The position numbers and the translations under genes are program-made. Under the pieces are notes generated by a model, which was given only the letters and a program-made list of their open reading frames with translations, was not told the DNA's origin and searched no databases. Shown one piece after another: positions 1 to 7,724 of a DNA stretch of 42,205 nt. Source of the DNA: Deltaproteobacteria bacterium (GTDB lineage: Bacteria > Desulfobacterota > G020345765). Position 1 is the first letter of the stretch. Each line of letters starts with the position of its first letter. Location: contig CP070770.1 of assembly GCA_020345765.1 (NCBI GenBank), positions 2,633,067 to 2,675,271 on the forward strand, read 5' to 3'.

Positions 1-100
1 GGGCGTACCGGGACACCTCATCGCAGTCCACTACCCCCGCAATGTTAAGCCCGCATTCGCAGACGAACACCCCGATCCTCAACTCATCGGACTTCGGCAA
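1..100 (-). CDS. hdrA: HdrA-like protein, N-terminal fragment (cut by window edge)
   Basis: Only the first 33 codons are inside the window. The reading frame opens with TTG, 8 bases after a strong AAAGGAGG ribosome binding site. After a seven-residue leader it reads RIGVFVCECGLNIAGVVD, the N-terminal signature of the HdrA family (usually RIGVFVCxCGxNIAGVVD). HdrA is the FAD- and iron-sulfur-containing subunit of heterodisulfide reductase-type complexes and the site of flavin-based electron bifurcation. It lies downstream of the hdrCB-like gene on the same strand, separated by about 190 bases that carry two repeat elements. It may be the last gene of the kor-hdr operon or be transcribed separately. 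The family call is confident; nothing can be said about the rest of the protein. Confidence 0.85.
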   Translation of the reverse strand, partial: MPKSDELRIGVFVCECGLNIAGVVDCDEVSRYA

Positions 101-150
101 TCTTATCACCTCCTTTCCTTTTTATTTGCTTTTGATCTGTATTTAAAAAT

Positions 151-192
151 AACTTCCTCCCCCTTGATGGGGCAGGAATGAGGTGGGGGTGA
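151..192. repeat. GC-rich short repeat element A
   Basis: This stretch has pyrimidine-rich then purine-rich halves (CCTCCCCCTTGATGGGG followed by GAGGTGGGGGTGA). It resembles short intergenic repeats that recur in many uncultured bacterial genomes; that resemblance is from memory. It lies in the hdrCB-hdrA gap next to element B. No coding potential is evident. Confidence 0.4.
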
Positions 193-201
193 TTATTTTA
201 A

Positions 202-246
202 CTTTTTCCCCCTCACCCTACCCTCTCCCACCAAGGGAGAGGGAAC
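202..246. repeat. GC-rich hairpin repeat element B
   Basis: A perfect 9-bp inverted repeat (CCCTCTCCC at 221-229, GGGAGAGGG at 235-243) has a 5-base loop and is preceded by a CCCTCACCCTA arm. It looks like a REP/MITE-type dispersed palindrome. No T-run follows the stem on the minus strand, so it is not a typical intrinsic terminator. It could still weaken or process the hdrCB-hdrA message. Confidence 0.5.
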
Positions 247-292
247 ATTGTAGGAGTCTTAAATCACCTACCTCCTATCCTATACTCCCCTC

Positions 293-1429
293 TCAGAGGG
301 CGGAGGCGGCAATCACAGTCAAATCCTCGACTTTTGCCTTTATCCTCTTACCCTCCTCGTCGCTCAGGGCACAGTTAAAATGGATATAGCATTTCGGGCA
401 ACTGGTAACCAGGGTGCCCGCCCTCAAACGGTCTGCCTCTTTCAAACGGCCCAATTGGATCATCTTAGAGGGAGCCCCACAATTAGTCCAGACACTCGTT
501 CCGCAGCAGACGGCGTTCTTCCCGCTTTTCTCCATATCCTTTAGCTTAAGCCCGGGAATACTGGACAGTATCTCTCGGGGCTGGTCATAGATTCCCATAT
601 GCCTACCTAACCGGCAGGGGTCCTGATAGGCTACGGTTCTATCCAACTTGTTGAACTTTATCTCCCCCGAGTCCAGCTTCTCTTTCAACAACTCTGAGAT
701 ATGGATAACCTCGAACCCAAGGCTCCCGAAATATTCGGGGTAATCAAGCTTAAATGTCCGGTAACCCTCGGCGCAGGAGAAGAGAACCGTCTTTGCCTTA
801 CTTTTTTCGATCTCGGACAGATTATGCTCCGCCAGTCTCCGGAAATTATCAATATCCCCCGTCCACAGCAGATCGTGACCGCAACACCGCTCGTTCGACA
901 GAAGGGCCGGCTCGATCCCCAGCTTATTGAGTATCCTGAGGGTACTCTTGGCAATGTCGAGTGATTCAACCCTGATATCGGAAAAAAGGACATCAAAGTA
1001 AGGCAAGCATCCGACGAAATAAACCAGGTCACCGGTTCTTGATATCTTTTTACCTTCGGGCAACCACCCGAGCCGGTTCTGTTTAAGCGTCGAAGAGGTC
1101 ATTATCCTCATCAGTGACTGCAGCGCGCCGCTGTGGGAGCAGATCCCCTCCTTCCCATCCCGGTGAGCTATGGTTCTGATATTCTTGATGTAACTCAAGT
1201 GGTCGATATTTGCCAGACACCGGGCATCACACATTCCGCAGGATAGACATGACCAGATTTCTCTATCGTTTAAAACCCTATCCAATTCGCCTAAATTAGT
1301 CATGCTGATAAATCGTCGGGGGGAGAACCTGATATTAAACTTGGATATGGGGCAGTTCGCAGTGCATTTGCCGCACTCCAGGCATTTATTTATCCCGGTA
1401 TCGCTGATGGCTTTTTCTATCTCTTTCAT
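293..1429 (-). CDS. HdrC-HdrB fusion protein (HdrD-like heterodisulfide reductase subunit)
   Basis: 378 aa. The N-terminus carries two ferredoxin-type cysteine motifs, CLECGKCTANCP near residue 16 and CLSCGMCDARC near residue 61, as in HdrC. The remainder holds two CCG domains, as in HdrB: CCGHDLLW with a preceding VGC and a following Cys, then DPCRLGR, CCGTSVW and CPKC. In HdrB the CCG domains bind noncubane iron-sulfur clusters that reduce a disulfide or pass electrons on. The first CCG repeat ends in SCAEG, not CxxC, so its cluster may differ. Joining both parts in one chain is the arrangement of HdrD. The start overlaps the mvhD-like stop by 4 bases (ATGA), implying translational coupling. 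The disulfide substrate is unknown and need not be CoM-S-S-CoB. Confidence 0.88.
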   Translation of the reverse strand: MKEIEKAISDTGINKCLECGKCTANCPISKFNIRFSPRRFISMTNLGELDRVLNDREIWSCLSCGMCDARCLANIDHLSYIKNIRTIAHRDGKEGICSHSGALQSLMRIMTSSTLKQNRLGWLPEGKKISRTGDLVYFVGCLPYFDVLFSDIRVESLDIAKSTLRILNKLGIEPALLSNERCCGHDLLWTGDIDNFRRLAEHNLSEIEKSKAKTVLFSCAEGYRTFKLDYPEYFGSLGFEVIHISELLKEKLDSGEIKFNKLDRTVAYQDPCRLGRHMGIYDQPREILSSIPGLKLKDMEKSGKNAVCCGTSVWTNCGAPSKMIQLGRLKEADRLRAGTLVTSCPKCYIHFNCALSDEEGKRIKAKVEDLTVIAASAL

Positions 1430-1848
1430 CTCAACTCTTTCAATCCCCGGACAAACGAATCGATTATCTCCTTAACTTTCTCCGACTCGTACTTCGGGGG
1501 ATACTCCATCCGGAGACGGTGTTCGTCGTACCCGAGTAGTCGCATTATTTTATTGGCGGCGGTAAAATTTTTTTCAGCCACTTTACGACCGAACGAATAA
1601 TGGCACTCCCCTTCCGGACAGCTCAGTATCAGGACACCATCGGCACCGAGTTCAAAGGCTTGCAAGATCAAAGCCGGGCTGAGCCGCCCCGAGCACATAA
1701 TCCGGATAATGTTTGTGCCGGGGTATTTTCTCGGCAGGACAATCTCACCACGATCGTCCTGCTTAAATGCTCCCCAGTTACAGGCAAAGACAACTACTTT
1801 CGGCCTGATATTTATTCTAACTATTCTTTTATAAGTATTTGTATTCAT
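1426..1848 (-). CDS. mvhD: MvhD/FrhD-like [2Fe-2S] electron-transfer subunit
   Basis: 140 aa. The protein shows the MvhD family landmarks CNW near the N-terminus, IIRIMCSGRLSPALILQAF, GADGVLILSC and GECHY. MvhD carries electrons between a partner oxidoreductase (a hydrogenase in methanogens) and HdrA. Here the partner is more likely the upstream NADPH-type flavoprotein or the Kor enzyme, because no hydrogenase gene is visible. The usual CNWC motif reads CNWG, so one commonly conserved cysteine is missing while four others remain. The start codon shares one base with the upstream stop (TAATG), and the end overlaps hdrCB by 4 bases. Confidence 0.85.
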   Translation of the reverse strand: MNTNTYKRIVRINIRPKVVVFACNWGAFKQDDRGEIVLPRKYPGTNIIRIMCSGRLSPALILQAFELGADGVLILSCPEGECHYSFGRKVAEKNFTAANKIMRLLGYDEHRLRMEYPPKYESEKVKEIIDSFVRGLKELR

Positions 1849-3812
1849 TAGTAATTAAGTAAAGCCTCGACTGTACCGTTTATCCACCCATCGTTAAAGT
1901 ATCCGGCTCTTATTGCTCTTGATGGGCAGATGGAGGCACACACCCCACACCCCCTGCAGATATTCTGGTCAATACTCGAAACCCGCACACCTTCTCCCTT
2001 ATCTATAAGACTTGGTGCCGAATACTCGCAAACCTCCACACACCTTCCGCAGCCCCGGCATAATGCCTGCTCGACCCGGCTGGTTATTCTTTCAATTTTT
2101 ACCGGAATACCCTCGATCTCACCTTCGGCCAAGCCCGACTCGAAAACTTGCTCGCCCATAGACCGACTGAGTCTCAAGAGCATACTCTCTCTATCCGAGC
2201 CGGGGATCGACAGGACGGCATGCCTTTTTTCGCAAGTCTCGACGCACTGGTAACATTCGGAACAGGGACCGCACTTAAGGCATCTTCCTGCTTCCATCAC
2301 TGCCTTTTTCTCGGATAATATACCGATGACCTCGGTAAAACTTCCCAGCCTTTTTTTAACCGGCAAAGATGGCGGCTGCTGCCTCTTTCCCCTCTTAATC
2401 AATCCAACTACCAATTCGGTTTCTTCGGTTTTTGTCATCTCCTGCTTAAAATAAATTTTTTTCCTCGATCCCTTGTTTACTAAATAGCTATCAATAGATT
2501 GGGCCGCCCGGTGTCCGGCAGCAATCGCTTCGATGACCGAGGCGGGACCCGTCACTGCATCACCCCCGGCAAATATCCCGGCCCGATTCGTTTGCATAGT
2601 TTCGGGATCGATTATAAACGAATTCTGTTCTGATAGCTCAAAGCCGTGTCCCCGGGGAAGAAAGGAAACATCTGGTTCCTGACCGATGGCCGGGATTATG
2701 CAGTCGGTTTCTACGGTAAATTCACTACCCTTAATCGGGATCGGTCTCCTCCTCCCACTGCGATCAGGACTGCCCAAGCGACAGCTCAGACATTCCACTC
2801 CGGTAACCTTTCCCTCCTTACCCAGAACCCTGACCGGTTGGGTCAAATGGATAATTTTAACCCCTTCCCTTTCGGCTTCTTCGACCTCATTCGGGTCCGC
2901 CGGCATTTCGCTGCGGGAGCGGCGGTAGACGATATTTACCTTCCGCGAACCGAGGCGCAGTGAACTCCGGGCGGCATCAACTGCGGAATTTCCGCCGCCA
3001 ATAACCAAGACCCGTCTACCTGTTTTTCCACTTCCCTCAAGGTTGGCTTCTCTTAGGAAAGTAATAGCTTCAATTATGCCCTCAAAATCATCCTCTCCCT
3101 CAATCCCTAATTTTAAGCCCCGGTGGGCACCAACCGCAAGAAATATAGCTTGATATCCCTGCTGTTTAAGCCTTTTAAGGGTTATATCCTTGCCCACGGT
3201 AATACCGGTTTTTATCTCAACTCCAAGGGCCTTGATGTAATTTATCTCATCATCGACTATCTCACGGGGCAGACGATACGTCGGTATTCCGGTAATCAAC
3301 ATCCCCCCCGACAGTGAAAGTTTCTCAAATACGGTAACGCCGTATCCCATCTTAATCAGGTAGTACCCGGCGCTCAGGCCGGCAGGCCCTGAGCCTACAA
3401 TTGCTACCTTCTCCTTCCTGGTCCTCTTTATCCGGGACGGAAGGGAAGCACCCGAGTAATCAACTACGAACCTTTTCAAATCATTGATCGCAACCGGCTC
3501 ATCTATCTCTATCCTTGCGCATTCGTACTCGCAGGGATGGAAGCAGACCCGTCCGCAGACACCCGGTAGGGGACAATTCCGCCTTATCAGCTCCAGGGCT
3601 TCCTTGTATTTGCGCGCGGCAATTAATGTATTGTACCCCTTCACCTCAATCCCGGCCGGACAGGCAACCTTGCACGGGGAGTCCTTAACCCGTTTGATCG
3701 GATAAGAACCACCGGCGCCTGTCATTAATGACAGTGTTACATCTTTCTTTTCCAGAAGCCCCTGAATATCGGCAATTTTATGCTTTTTTCTTGAAACAGC
3801 CTTCTTAACCAA
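1848..3812 (-). CDS. NAD(P)H-dependent GltD/NfnB-like flavoprotein with HdrA-type ferredoxin tail
   Basis: 654 aa. Residues about 40-115 form the N-terminal two-[4Fe-4S] domain of the GltD/dihydropyrimidine dehydrogenase family (CKVACPAGI, CPLPGVCGRVCFHPCEYEC). An FAD-binding GSGPAG follows at about 140, and an NAD(P)-binding VIGGGNSAVDAA at about 270. The last 150 residues carry an unusual cysteine string starting CLKCGPCSECYQC, then CRGCGRCVEVC and CRGCGVCASICPSRAI, with a C-terminus resembling that of HdrA. It should move electrons between NAD(P)H and iron-sulfur partners. The chosen TTG start overlaps korC by 8 bases; a start at Met30 is possible but less well placed. It sits between the Kor and Hdr genes, the expected place for a linker subunit. 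Confidence 0.85.
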   Translation of the reverse strand: MVKKAVSRKKHKIADIQGLLEKKDVTLSLMTGAGGSYPIKRVKDSPCKVACPAGIEVKGYNTLIAARKYKEALELIRRNCPLPGVCGRVCFHPCEYECARIEIDEPVAINDLKRFVVDYSGASLPSRIKRTRKEKVAIVGSGPAGLSAGYYLIKMGYGVTVFEKLSLSGGMLITGIPTYRLPREIVDDEINYIKALGVEIKTGITVGKDITLKRLKQQGYQAIFLAVGAHRGLKLGIEGEDDFEGIIEAITFLREANLEGSGKTGRRVLVIGGGNSAVDAARSSLRLGSRKVNIVYRRSRSEMPADPNEVEEAEREGVKIIHLTQPVRVLGKEGKVTGVECLSCRLGSPDRSGRRRPIPIKGSEFTVETDCIIPAIGQEPDVSFLPRGHGFELSEQNSFIIDPETMQTNRAGIFAGGDAVTGPASVIEAIAAGHRAAQSIDSYLVNKGSRKKIYFKQEMTKTEETELVVGLIKRGKRQQPPSLPVKKRLGSFTEVIGILSEKKAVMEAGRCLKCGPCSECYQCVETCEKRHAVLSIPGSDRESMLLRLSRSMGEQVFESGLAEGEIEGIPVKIERITSRVEQALCRGCGRCVEVCEYSAPSLIDKGEGVRVSSIDQNICRGCGVCASICPSRAIRAGYFNDGWINGTVEALLNY

Positions 3813-4371
3813 GTTTCTTCTTTTCCTCTTTCAGCTTATTCAGCCCGTATTCGTATCCCTTCTCAAAAGCCTTGAGATTAAGCTCCTCGGTACCTTTGGG
3901 AACCGTGTCCCTGATCGCCTTTCTGACCGCATCGGCATCGACCAGCTTGGTTACGGAGGTAAAGAAGCCGAGCATGACTATATTCAGGACGATCTTCCTC
4001 CCCAGTTCCTCGGCAAATCTTGTTGCCGGGATTGAGAAGGCCCTGATCTTCCCCCTCGTTGGGCCGGACTTCACCAGGTCCTCTTCAATCAGGAGTATCC
4101 CGTTCTCATCCAGCTGCGGCTCAAACCTCGTGTATGCCTCCTGCGACATAACTACCAGAACATTCGGTACGGTTACATAGGGGTATCTAACCTTCATATC
4201 CGAAACTACTATCTGGGCACTGCAGGCCCCACCCCTTGCTTCCGGGCCGAAACTCTGGGTCATAGTGGATTCCCTGCCCTCGAACAGTGAAGCGGCCTTG
4301 CCGATTATCAGAGCAGTAAGAATGACGCCCTGCCCGCCGAAGCCCCCGATCTTTATCTCGGTTCTACTCAC
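3805..4371 (-). CDS. korC: 2-oxoacid:ferredoxin oxidoreductase, gamma subunit
   Basis: 188 aa. The N-terminal GGFGGQGVILTALIIGKAA is the hallmark of the gamma domain of the 2-oxoacid:ferredoxin oxidoreductase family, and GPEARGGACSAQIVVSD matches the expected second block. The gamma subunit binds the CoA side of the reaction in the 2-oxoacid + CoA + Fd(ox) to acyl-CoA + CO2 + Fd(red) conversion. It overlaps korB by 4 bases and the following flavoprotein gene by 8, so all are probably translated together. Order and subunit lengths match the four-subunit 2-oxoglutarate-type enzyme. Confidence 0.92.
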   Translation of the reverse strand: MSRTEIKIGGFGGQGVILTALIIGKAASLFEGRESTMTQSFGPEARGGACSAQIVVSDMKVRYPYVTVPNVLVVMSQEAYTRFEPQLDENGILLIEEDLVKSGPTRGKIRAFSIPATRFAEELGRKIVLNIVMLGFFTSVTKLVDADAVRKAIRDTVPKGTEELNLKAFEKGYEYGLNKLKEEKKKLG

Positions 4372-5219
4372 CCTATCCCTCCGTACGGTTGGTATTTCTC
4401 TCCCAGAACCCGGCGGTAATGTTCATCTCTTGCCTCTAAGAATGTTGGCTTCTCGATATCAACAAATTTTCCCACAACGATCTTCTTCTGAAACTCAATA
4501 TTCACATCCCTGGTATTTGCCCCGTGCTTGATCTCGCTGTTATCGTGGTAGAACTTCATCAGACTGAGTCCATCCCCGAGCTTATTTCTCCGGGCATAAA
4601 TTGTGGAGCAGGGAGAGATCACCTCGATAAACGAAAACCCCTTTTTATTCAATGTCTCGCTAATCGCACCGGTAAGTCTGCGTATATGTAATGCGGTCCA
4701 GCGGGTAACATAGACCGCCCCACTGCTCTCCGCCAGGTAAGGCAGGTTAAAAGGCTTCTCGTAATTCCCGAAGGGCATCGTGGTGGCATTGGCGGTAAGG
4801 GGTGTTGTGGGACCAACCTGACCGCCGGTCATTGCATAATTAAAATTATTGACACAAATCACGACGATATCTATGTTTCTGCGGGCCGCATGAATAAAGT
4901 GGTTTCCCCCAATAGCGATTATGTCCCCATCGCCGCTGAATACTATTACCTTTAACTTGGGATTTGCCAGTTTAAGCCCGGTAGCAAAAGGGATTGCCCG
5001 GCCATGGGTTACATGGAAGGAATCCAGCTTGATGTATCCGGCCCCCCTTCCGGTGCACCCGATCCCGGAGACGACACTGACCTTATCCAGGTCGAGCTTT
5101 GAGGCCGATAGCGCACTGATCAGGCAATTTAATGTCGTCCCGATCCCGCAGGTAGGGCACCAGATGTGGGGGATCCGGTCCATCCGGAGTAAAGGGGCTC
5201 CCGGGTGTTCCTTTTTCAT
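4368..5219 (-). CDS. korB: 2-oxoacid:ferredoxin oxidoreductase, beta (TPP-binding) subunit
   Basis: 283 aa. HIWCPTCGIG near residue 18 is the KorB iron-sulfur/TPP entry motif. GDGDIIAIGGNH and NNFNYAMTGGQ form the thiamine-diphosphate and Mg2+ site. This subunit carries TPP and the cluster that receives electrons after 2-oxoacid decarboxylation. The start overlaps korA by 4 bases (ATGA). The length fits KorB, which lacks the extra domains of one-chain pyruvate:ferredoxin oxidoreductases. 2-Oxoglutarate is the likely substrate from subunit architecture, but other 2-oxoacids cannot be excluded. Confidence 0.92.
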   Translation of the reverse strand: MKKEHPGAPLLRMDRIPHIWCPTCGIGTTLNCLISALSASKLDLDKVSVVSGIGCTGRGAGYIKLDSFHVTHGRAIPFATGLKLANPKLKVIVFSGDGDIIAIGGNHFIHAARRNIDIVVICVNNFNYAMTGGQVGPTTPLTANATTMPFGNYEKPFNLPYLAESSGAVYVTRWTALHIRRLTGAISETLNKKGFSFIEVISPCSTIYARRNKLGDGLSLMKFYHDNSEIKHGANTRDVNIEFQKKIVVGKFVDIEKPTFLEARDEHYRRVLGEKYQPYGGIG

Positions 5220-6373
5220 CCTGCTGCCTCCATTATCTTCTTATAAATATCCTCCGGGTTATGGGTGGTCCCTCCCCCATGGGGAACCAGAAAAGTCGCT
5301 GCCCGGCCGGCGGCACACCTTTCCACCTCAAATACTATCTGGCCGTAGTTCATCTCCGGAACAACAAAGGCTTTCGTCTTGCCGGCAAGCTCCCGGATCC
5401 GCTTCTCGGGAAAAGGCCAGACAACTACCAACCTCAAGCTCCCTACCTTCACCCCGTCTTTCCGGGCTAACTCAATCGCCTGTTGGGCAACGCGGGCGGT
5501 TATCCCGTAAGAGACAACAATAACATCCGCCCCGTTTATCTTCTCTTCTTCGTAGCGGATAATCTTCTTTGCGTTAACTCGGATCTTGTCCACCAGGCGG
5601 TGGACTAATGTCTCCTGACAATCGGCACTCATTACCGGATAACCCTTCTCATTATGGGTCAGCCCGGTTACATGGAAGCGATAGCCGTCCCCGGCCTTGA
5701 CTATCGGGGGAACGAGGTCCCGGTCAGGCTTATAAGGCAAATATTTCCCCGGGGGCAATTTGGTATATCTTCGGGGAGTCACCTCAATCTTATCGGCCGG
5801 TGGTATCACCACCTTCTCCGTCATATGCCCCACACATTCGTCCATCATCAGAAAGACCGGGGTCCGATACTGCTCGGAGAGGTTAAAGGCGTCGATGGTC
5901 ATATCGAAACACTCCTGGGGAGAGCTCGGAGAGATGGCAATGACCTCATAATCCCCATGAGAGCCCCAGCGCGCCTGCATCATGTCAGCCTGGGAGGGAA
6001 GAGTAGGCAGCCCGGTGGAAGGCCCTCCCCTCTGCACATCAACATAGACGCAAGGGGTTTCCAGCATGACTGCCAGACCGATGTGCTCCATCATCAGAGA
6101 AAAACCCGGACCGGAGGTAACCGTCATCGATTTCACCCCGGCCCAGGAGGCACCGAGGATGGCGATCGAGGAAGAAAGCTCATCCTCCATCTGAATGAAT
6201 ATACCTCCCACTCGAGGGATCCTGGCAGAAAACCTTTCAACGACCTCTGTGGAGGGAGTAATCGGGTAACCGGCGACAAACCTGCAACCGGCGGCCAGTG
6301 CCCCTTCACAGCAGGCGTGGTCGCCGTCCAGGTAGTGTGAACCGGTCAATACCCCTTTAGGATCGGCCTTCAT
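5216..6373 (-). CDS. korA: 2-oxoacid:ferredoxin oxidoreductase, alpha subunit
   Basis: 385 aa from the ATG at 6373, which has a GGAGGAA site 9 bases upstream; an upstream in-frame start at 6415 would run into korD and lacks a ribosome site. GYPITPSTEV and VDVQRGGPSTGLPT, followed by a Q-A-D-M run, are typical of the 2-oxoglutarate/2-oxoacid:ferredoxin oxidoreductase alpha subunit. This subunit shapes the active site together with KorB. It starts one base after the korD stop. In a pathway containing succinyl-CoA synthetase, succinate dehydrogenase and fumarase, an enzyme linking 2-oxoglutarate and succinyl-CoA is sensible, but that assignment is inferred. Confidence 0.92.
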   Translation of the reverse strand: MKADPKGVLTGSHYLDGDHACCEGALAAGCRFVAGYPITPSTEVVERFSARIPRVGGIFIQMEDELSSSIAILGASWAGVKSMTVTSGPGFSLMMEHIGLAVMLETPCVYVDVQRGGPSTGLPTLPSQADMMQARWGSHGDYEVIAISPSSPQECFDMTIDAFNLSEQYRTPVFLMMDECVGHMTEKVVIPPADKIEVTPRRYTKLPPGKYLPYKPDRDLVPPIVKAGDGYRFHVTGLTHNEKGYPVMSADCQETLVHRLVDKIRVNAKKIIRYEEEKINGADVIVVSYGITARVAQQAIELARKDGVKVGSLRLVVVWPFPEKRIRELAGKTKAFVVPEMNYGQIVFEVERCAAGRAATFLVPHGGGTTHNPEDIYKKIMEAAG

Positions 6374-6374
6374 A

Positions 6375-6644
6375 CTATGATTCCTCCGAAACAACCTGAG
6401 TGACGAATATCGCAAATTCCGGACAGATCAACTCGCACAGGTTACAGTTCACACATTTCTCCCCATCCTTGGCAAAAGGAGGATGGTATCCCTTGACATT
6501 AAATTCCTGGGACAGTTCAAGGACATCCCGGGGACAATACTCAACACAGAACCCGCAGCCTTTGCATCTGTCCTTGACAACATGGATCTCGCCGGGTTGA
6601 ACCTTTAACTCGTCGGCATCAAGTGGCTTGCGCCAGTACTTCAT
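6375..6644 (-). CDS. korD: 2-oxoacid:ferredoxin oxidoreductase, ferredoxin-like delta subunit
   Basis: 89 aa. Two complete [4Fe-4S] motifs are visible, CKGCGFCVEYCP and CVNCNLCELICP, the 2x[4Fe-4S] pattern of KorD. It takes electrons from KorB and passes them on, here possibly to the Hdr-like subunits encoded in the same operon. The start MKYWRKPLD at 6644 is preferred because a GGGAG site lies 9-10 bases upstream; an earlier ATG would add nine residues. First gene of the kor-hdr operon. Confidence 0.92.
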   Translation of the reverse strand: MKYWRKPLDADELKVQPGEIHVVKDRCKGCGFCVEYCPRDVLELSQEFNVKGYHPPFAKDGEKCVNCNLCELICPEFAIFVTQVVSEES

Positions 6645-6686
6645 ATAAAGTCTCTCCCGCCTCTCAATCAATCATATTAAAGATTT

Positions 6687-6715
6687 AGGGTATCATTTTA
6701 TTCAATGTAATTCAA
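6687..6715 (-). promoter_or_regulatory. Possible promoter of the kor-hdr operon
   Basis: Read on the minus strand, TTGAAT (6710-6715) and TACCCT (6687-6692) are separated by 17 bases, about 45 bases upstream of korD. The match to the sigma-70 consensus is only moderate. It was chosen because this is the only intergenic space ahead of the operon. Confidence 0.35.
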
Positions 6716-6856
6716 GAAAAAAATAGAAGAAAACGAAGCAGAAAATCTTTTGATGACGATGAGTTTAATAAGAGAATTGCCTGGCAGGGTTTTGAAATTA
6801 CCGGCCTCTTGATTCAAACGGAGAGGCAGTCTGTCCCCTCTGCAATCTTTGAGAAG

Positions 6857-7435
6857 TTATTTTACGATCCCGATTCGACTGGGTGGCCAGTAGCGAAAGA
6901 CAGCCTTTGCCTTAATATTGTCCCGGGACAGGAAACCCCAAATATGGCTGTCCAGGCTATTGCATCGGTTATCTCCAAGAACAAACAGCTTTCCCTCCGG
7001 CACTCTCGTGGGCGGCAGATCGTAACAAGTGGGGCGCATGATATAAGGCTCGTTTAAAGATACACTATTGCGATAAACCTGTCCGTTGCGGACTTCAATG
7101 ATATCCCCCCCGACAGCGATTACCCGCTTTACGAAAGGGATAGTCTGCCCGAGAATGTTTGTCTTTTTTCGGGGAATGCAGTCAGGCGGGGTAAAGGTGA
7201 TTATCTCGCCCGGTATGGGCTCGCGAAAAAAGTATACCAGGCGGCTGCCCAATACCCGGTCGCCCGGCATAATCGTGGGCTCCATCGAACCGGTGGGTAT
7301 CTCGTACGATTGCACGACGGTTGCCTTGAGGATGAAAGCGAGCACAAATGCGATGAGGAGCGATTTCGTCCATTCCTTGACCGCCTCTCCTATCTTTCCT
7401 GACCGCCCTTTTCCGGCTCTTTTAACAGTCACCAT
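6857..7435 (-). CDS. lepB: Signal peptidase I
   Basis: 192 aa. A basic N-terminus is followed by one membrane segment (about residues 25-41). Then come SYEIPTGSMEPT with the nucleophile Ser50, PGD, VKRVIAVGGD with the general base Lys103, and VLGDNRCNSLDSHIWGFL. This is the complete S26A family set. The enzyme cleaves signal peptides from exported proteins on the outer face of the inner membrane. The ATG at 7435 is preferred because a GGAGG site is 8 bases upstream; the ATG at 7441 is only 2 bases from it. Its neighbours are unrelated, so it is probably a single-gene unit. Confidence 0.95.
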   Translation of the reverse strand: MVTVKRAGKGRSGKIGEAVKEWTKSLLIAFVLAFILKATVVQSYEIPTGSMEPTIMPGDRVLGSRLVYFFREPIPGEIITFTPPDCIPRKKTNILGQTIPFVKRVIAVGGDIIEVRNGQVYRNSVSLNEPYIMRPTCYDLPPTRVPEGKLFVLGDNRCNSLDSHIWGFLSRDNIKAKAVFRYWPPSRIGIVK

Positions 7436-7632
7436 CTTCATATCCTCCGTTAACTACAGATAGACTCATATAATCATATATCTGGACAATTTAAACGCAT
7501 TAATAGTTCCCAACCCGAGCCCGAAGCCTTCAAATTTTCTCAAACAAAATAAAGAGGGGGCACCAAGCCCCATCCCCTCGCTTGGATAATAAAAGAACTT
7601 TTATTTCAAATATTTCAAACGATGCCTTTCTA

Positions 7633-7662
7633 TTGACAACCTATTAGATAACTGGATATGTT
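7633..7662 (+). promoter_or_regulatory. Probable sigma-70 promoter of pyk
   Basis: TTGACA (7633-7638) and TATGTT (7657-7662) are spaced by 18 bases, giving a leader of roughly 55 bases before pyk. A small GC-rich hairpin lies further upstream at 7554-7579 (GGGGC-ACCAA-GCCCC within GAGGGG/CCCCTC), in the divergent lepB-pyk gap. Confidence 0.55.
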
Positions 7663-7724
7663 AATAACAAAAATATTTACGGAGATATTTCCAATGCCCC
7701 TCTCTTTCTATTAGCTGTTAAACG

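Noticed and set aside
221-243. Perfect GC-rich hairpin as terminator of the hdrCB gene
   Set aside because: On the minus strand no T-run follows the stem; the sequence fits a dispersed palindromic repeat better.
5261-6340. Long open frames on the plus strand across korA
   Set aside because: They are antisense to a gene with clear family motifs, lack ribosome sites and read as compositionally odd proteins.
3805-6644. Reading the four kor genes as pyruvate:ferredoxin oxidoreductase
   Set aside because: Subunit sizes and the RGGPSTGLPT alpha signature fit the 2-oxoglutarate-type family better, though the substrate is not proven.
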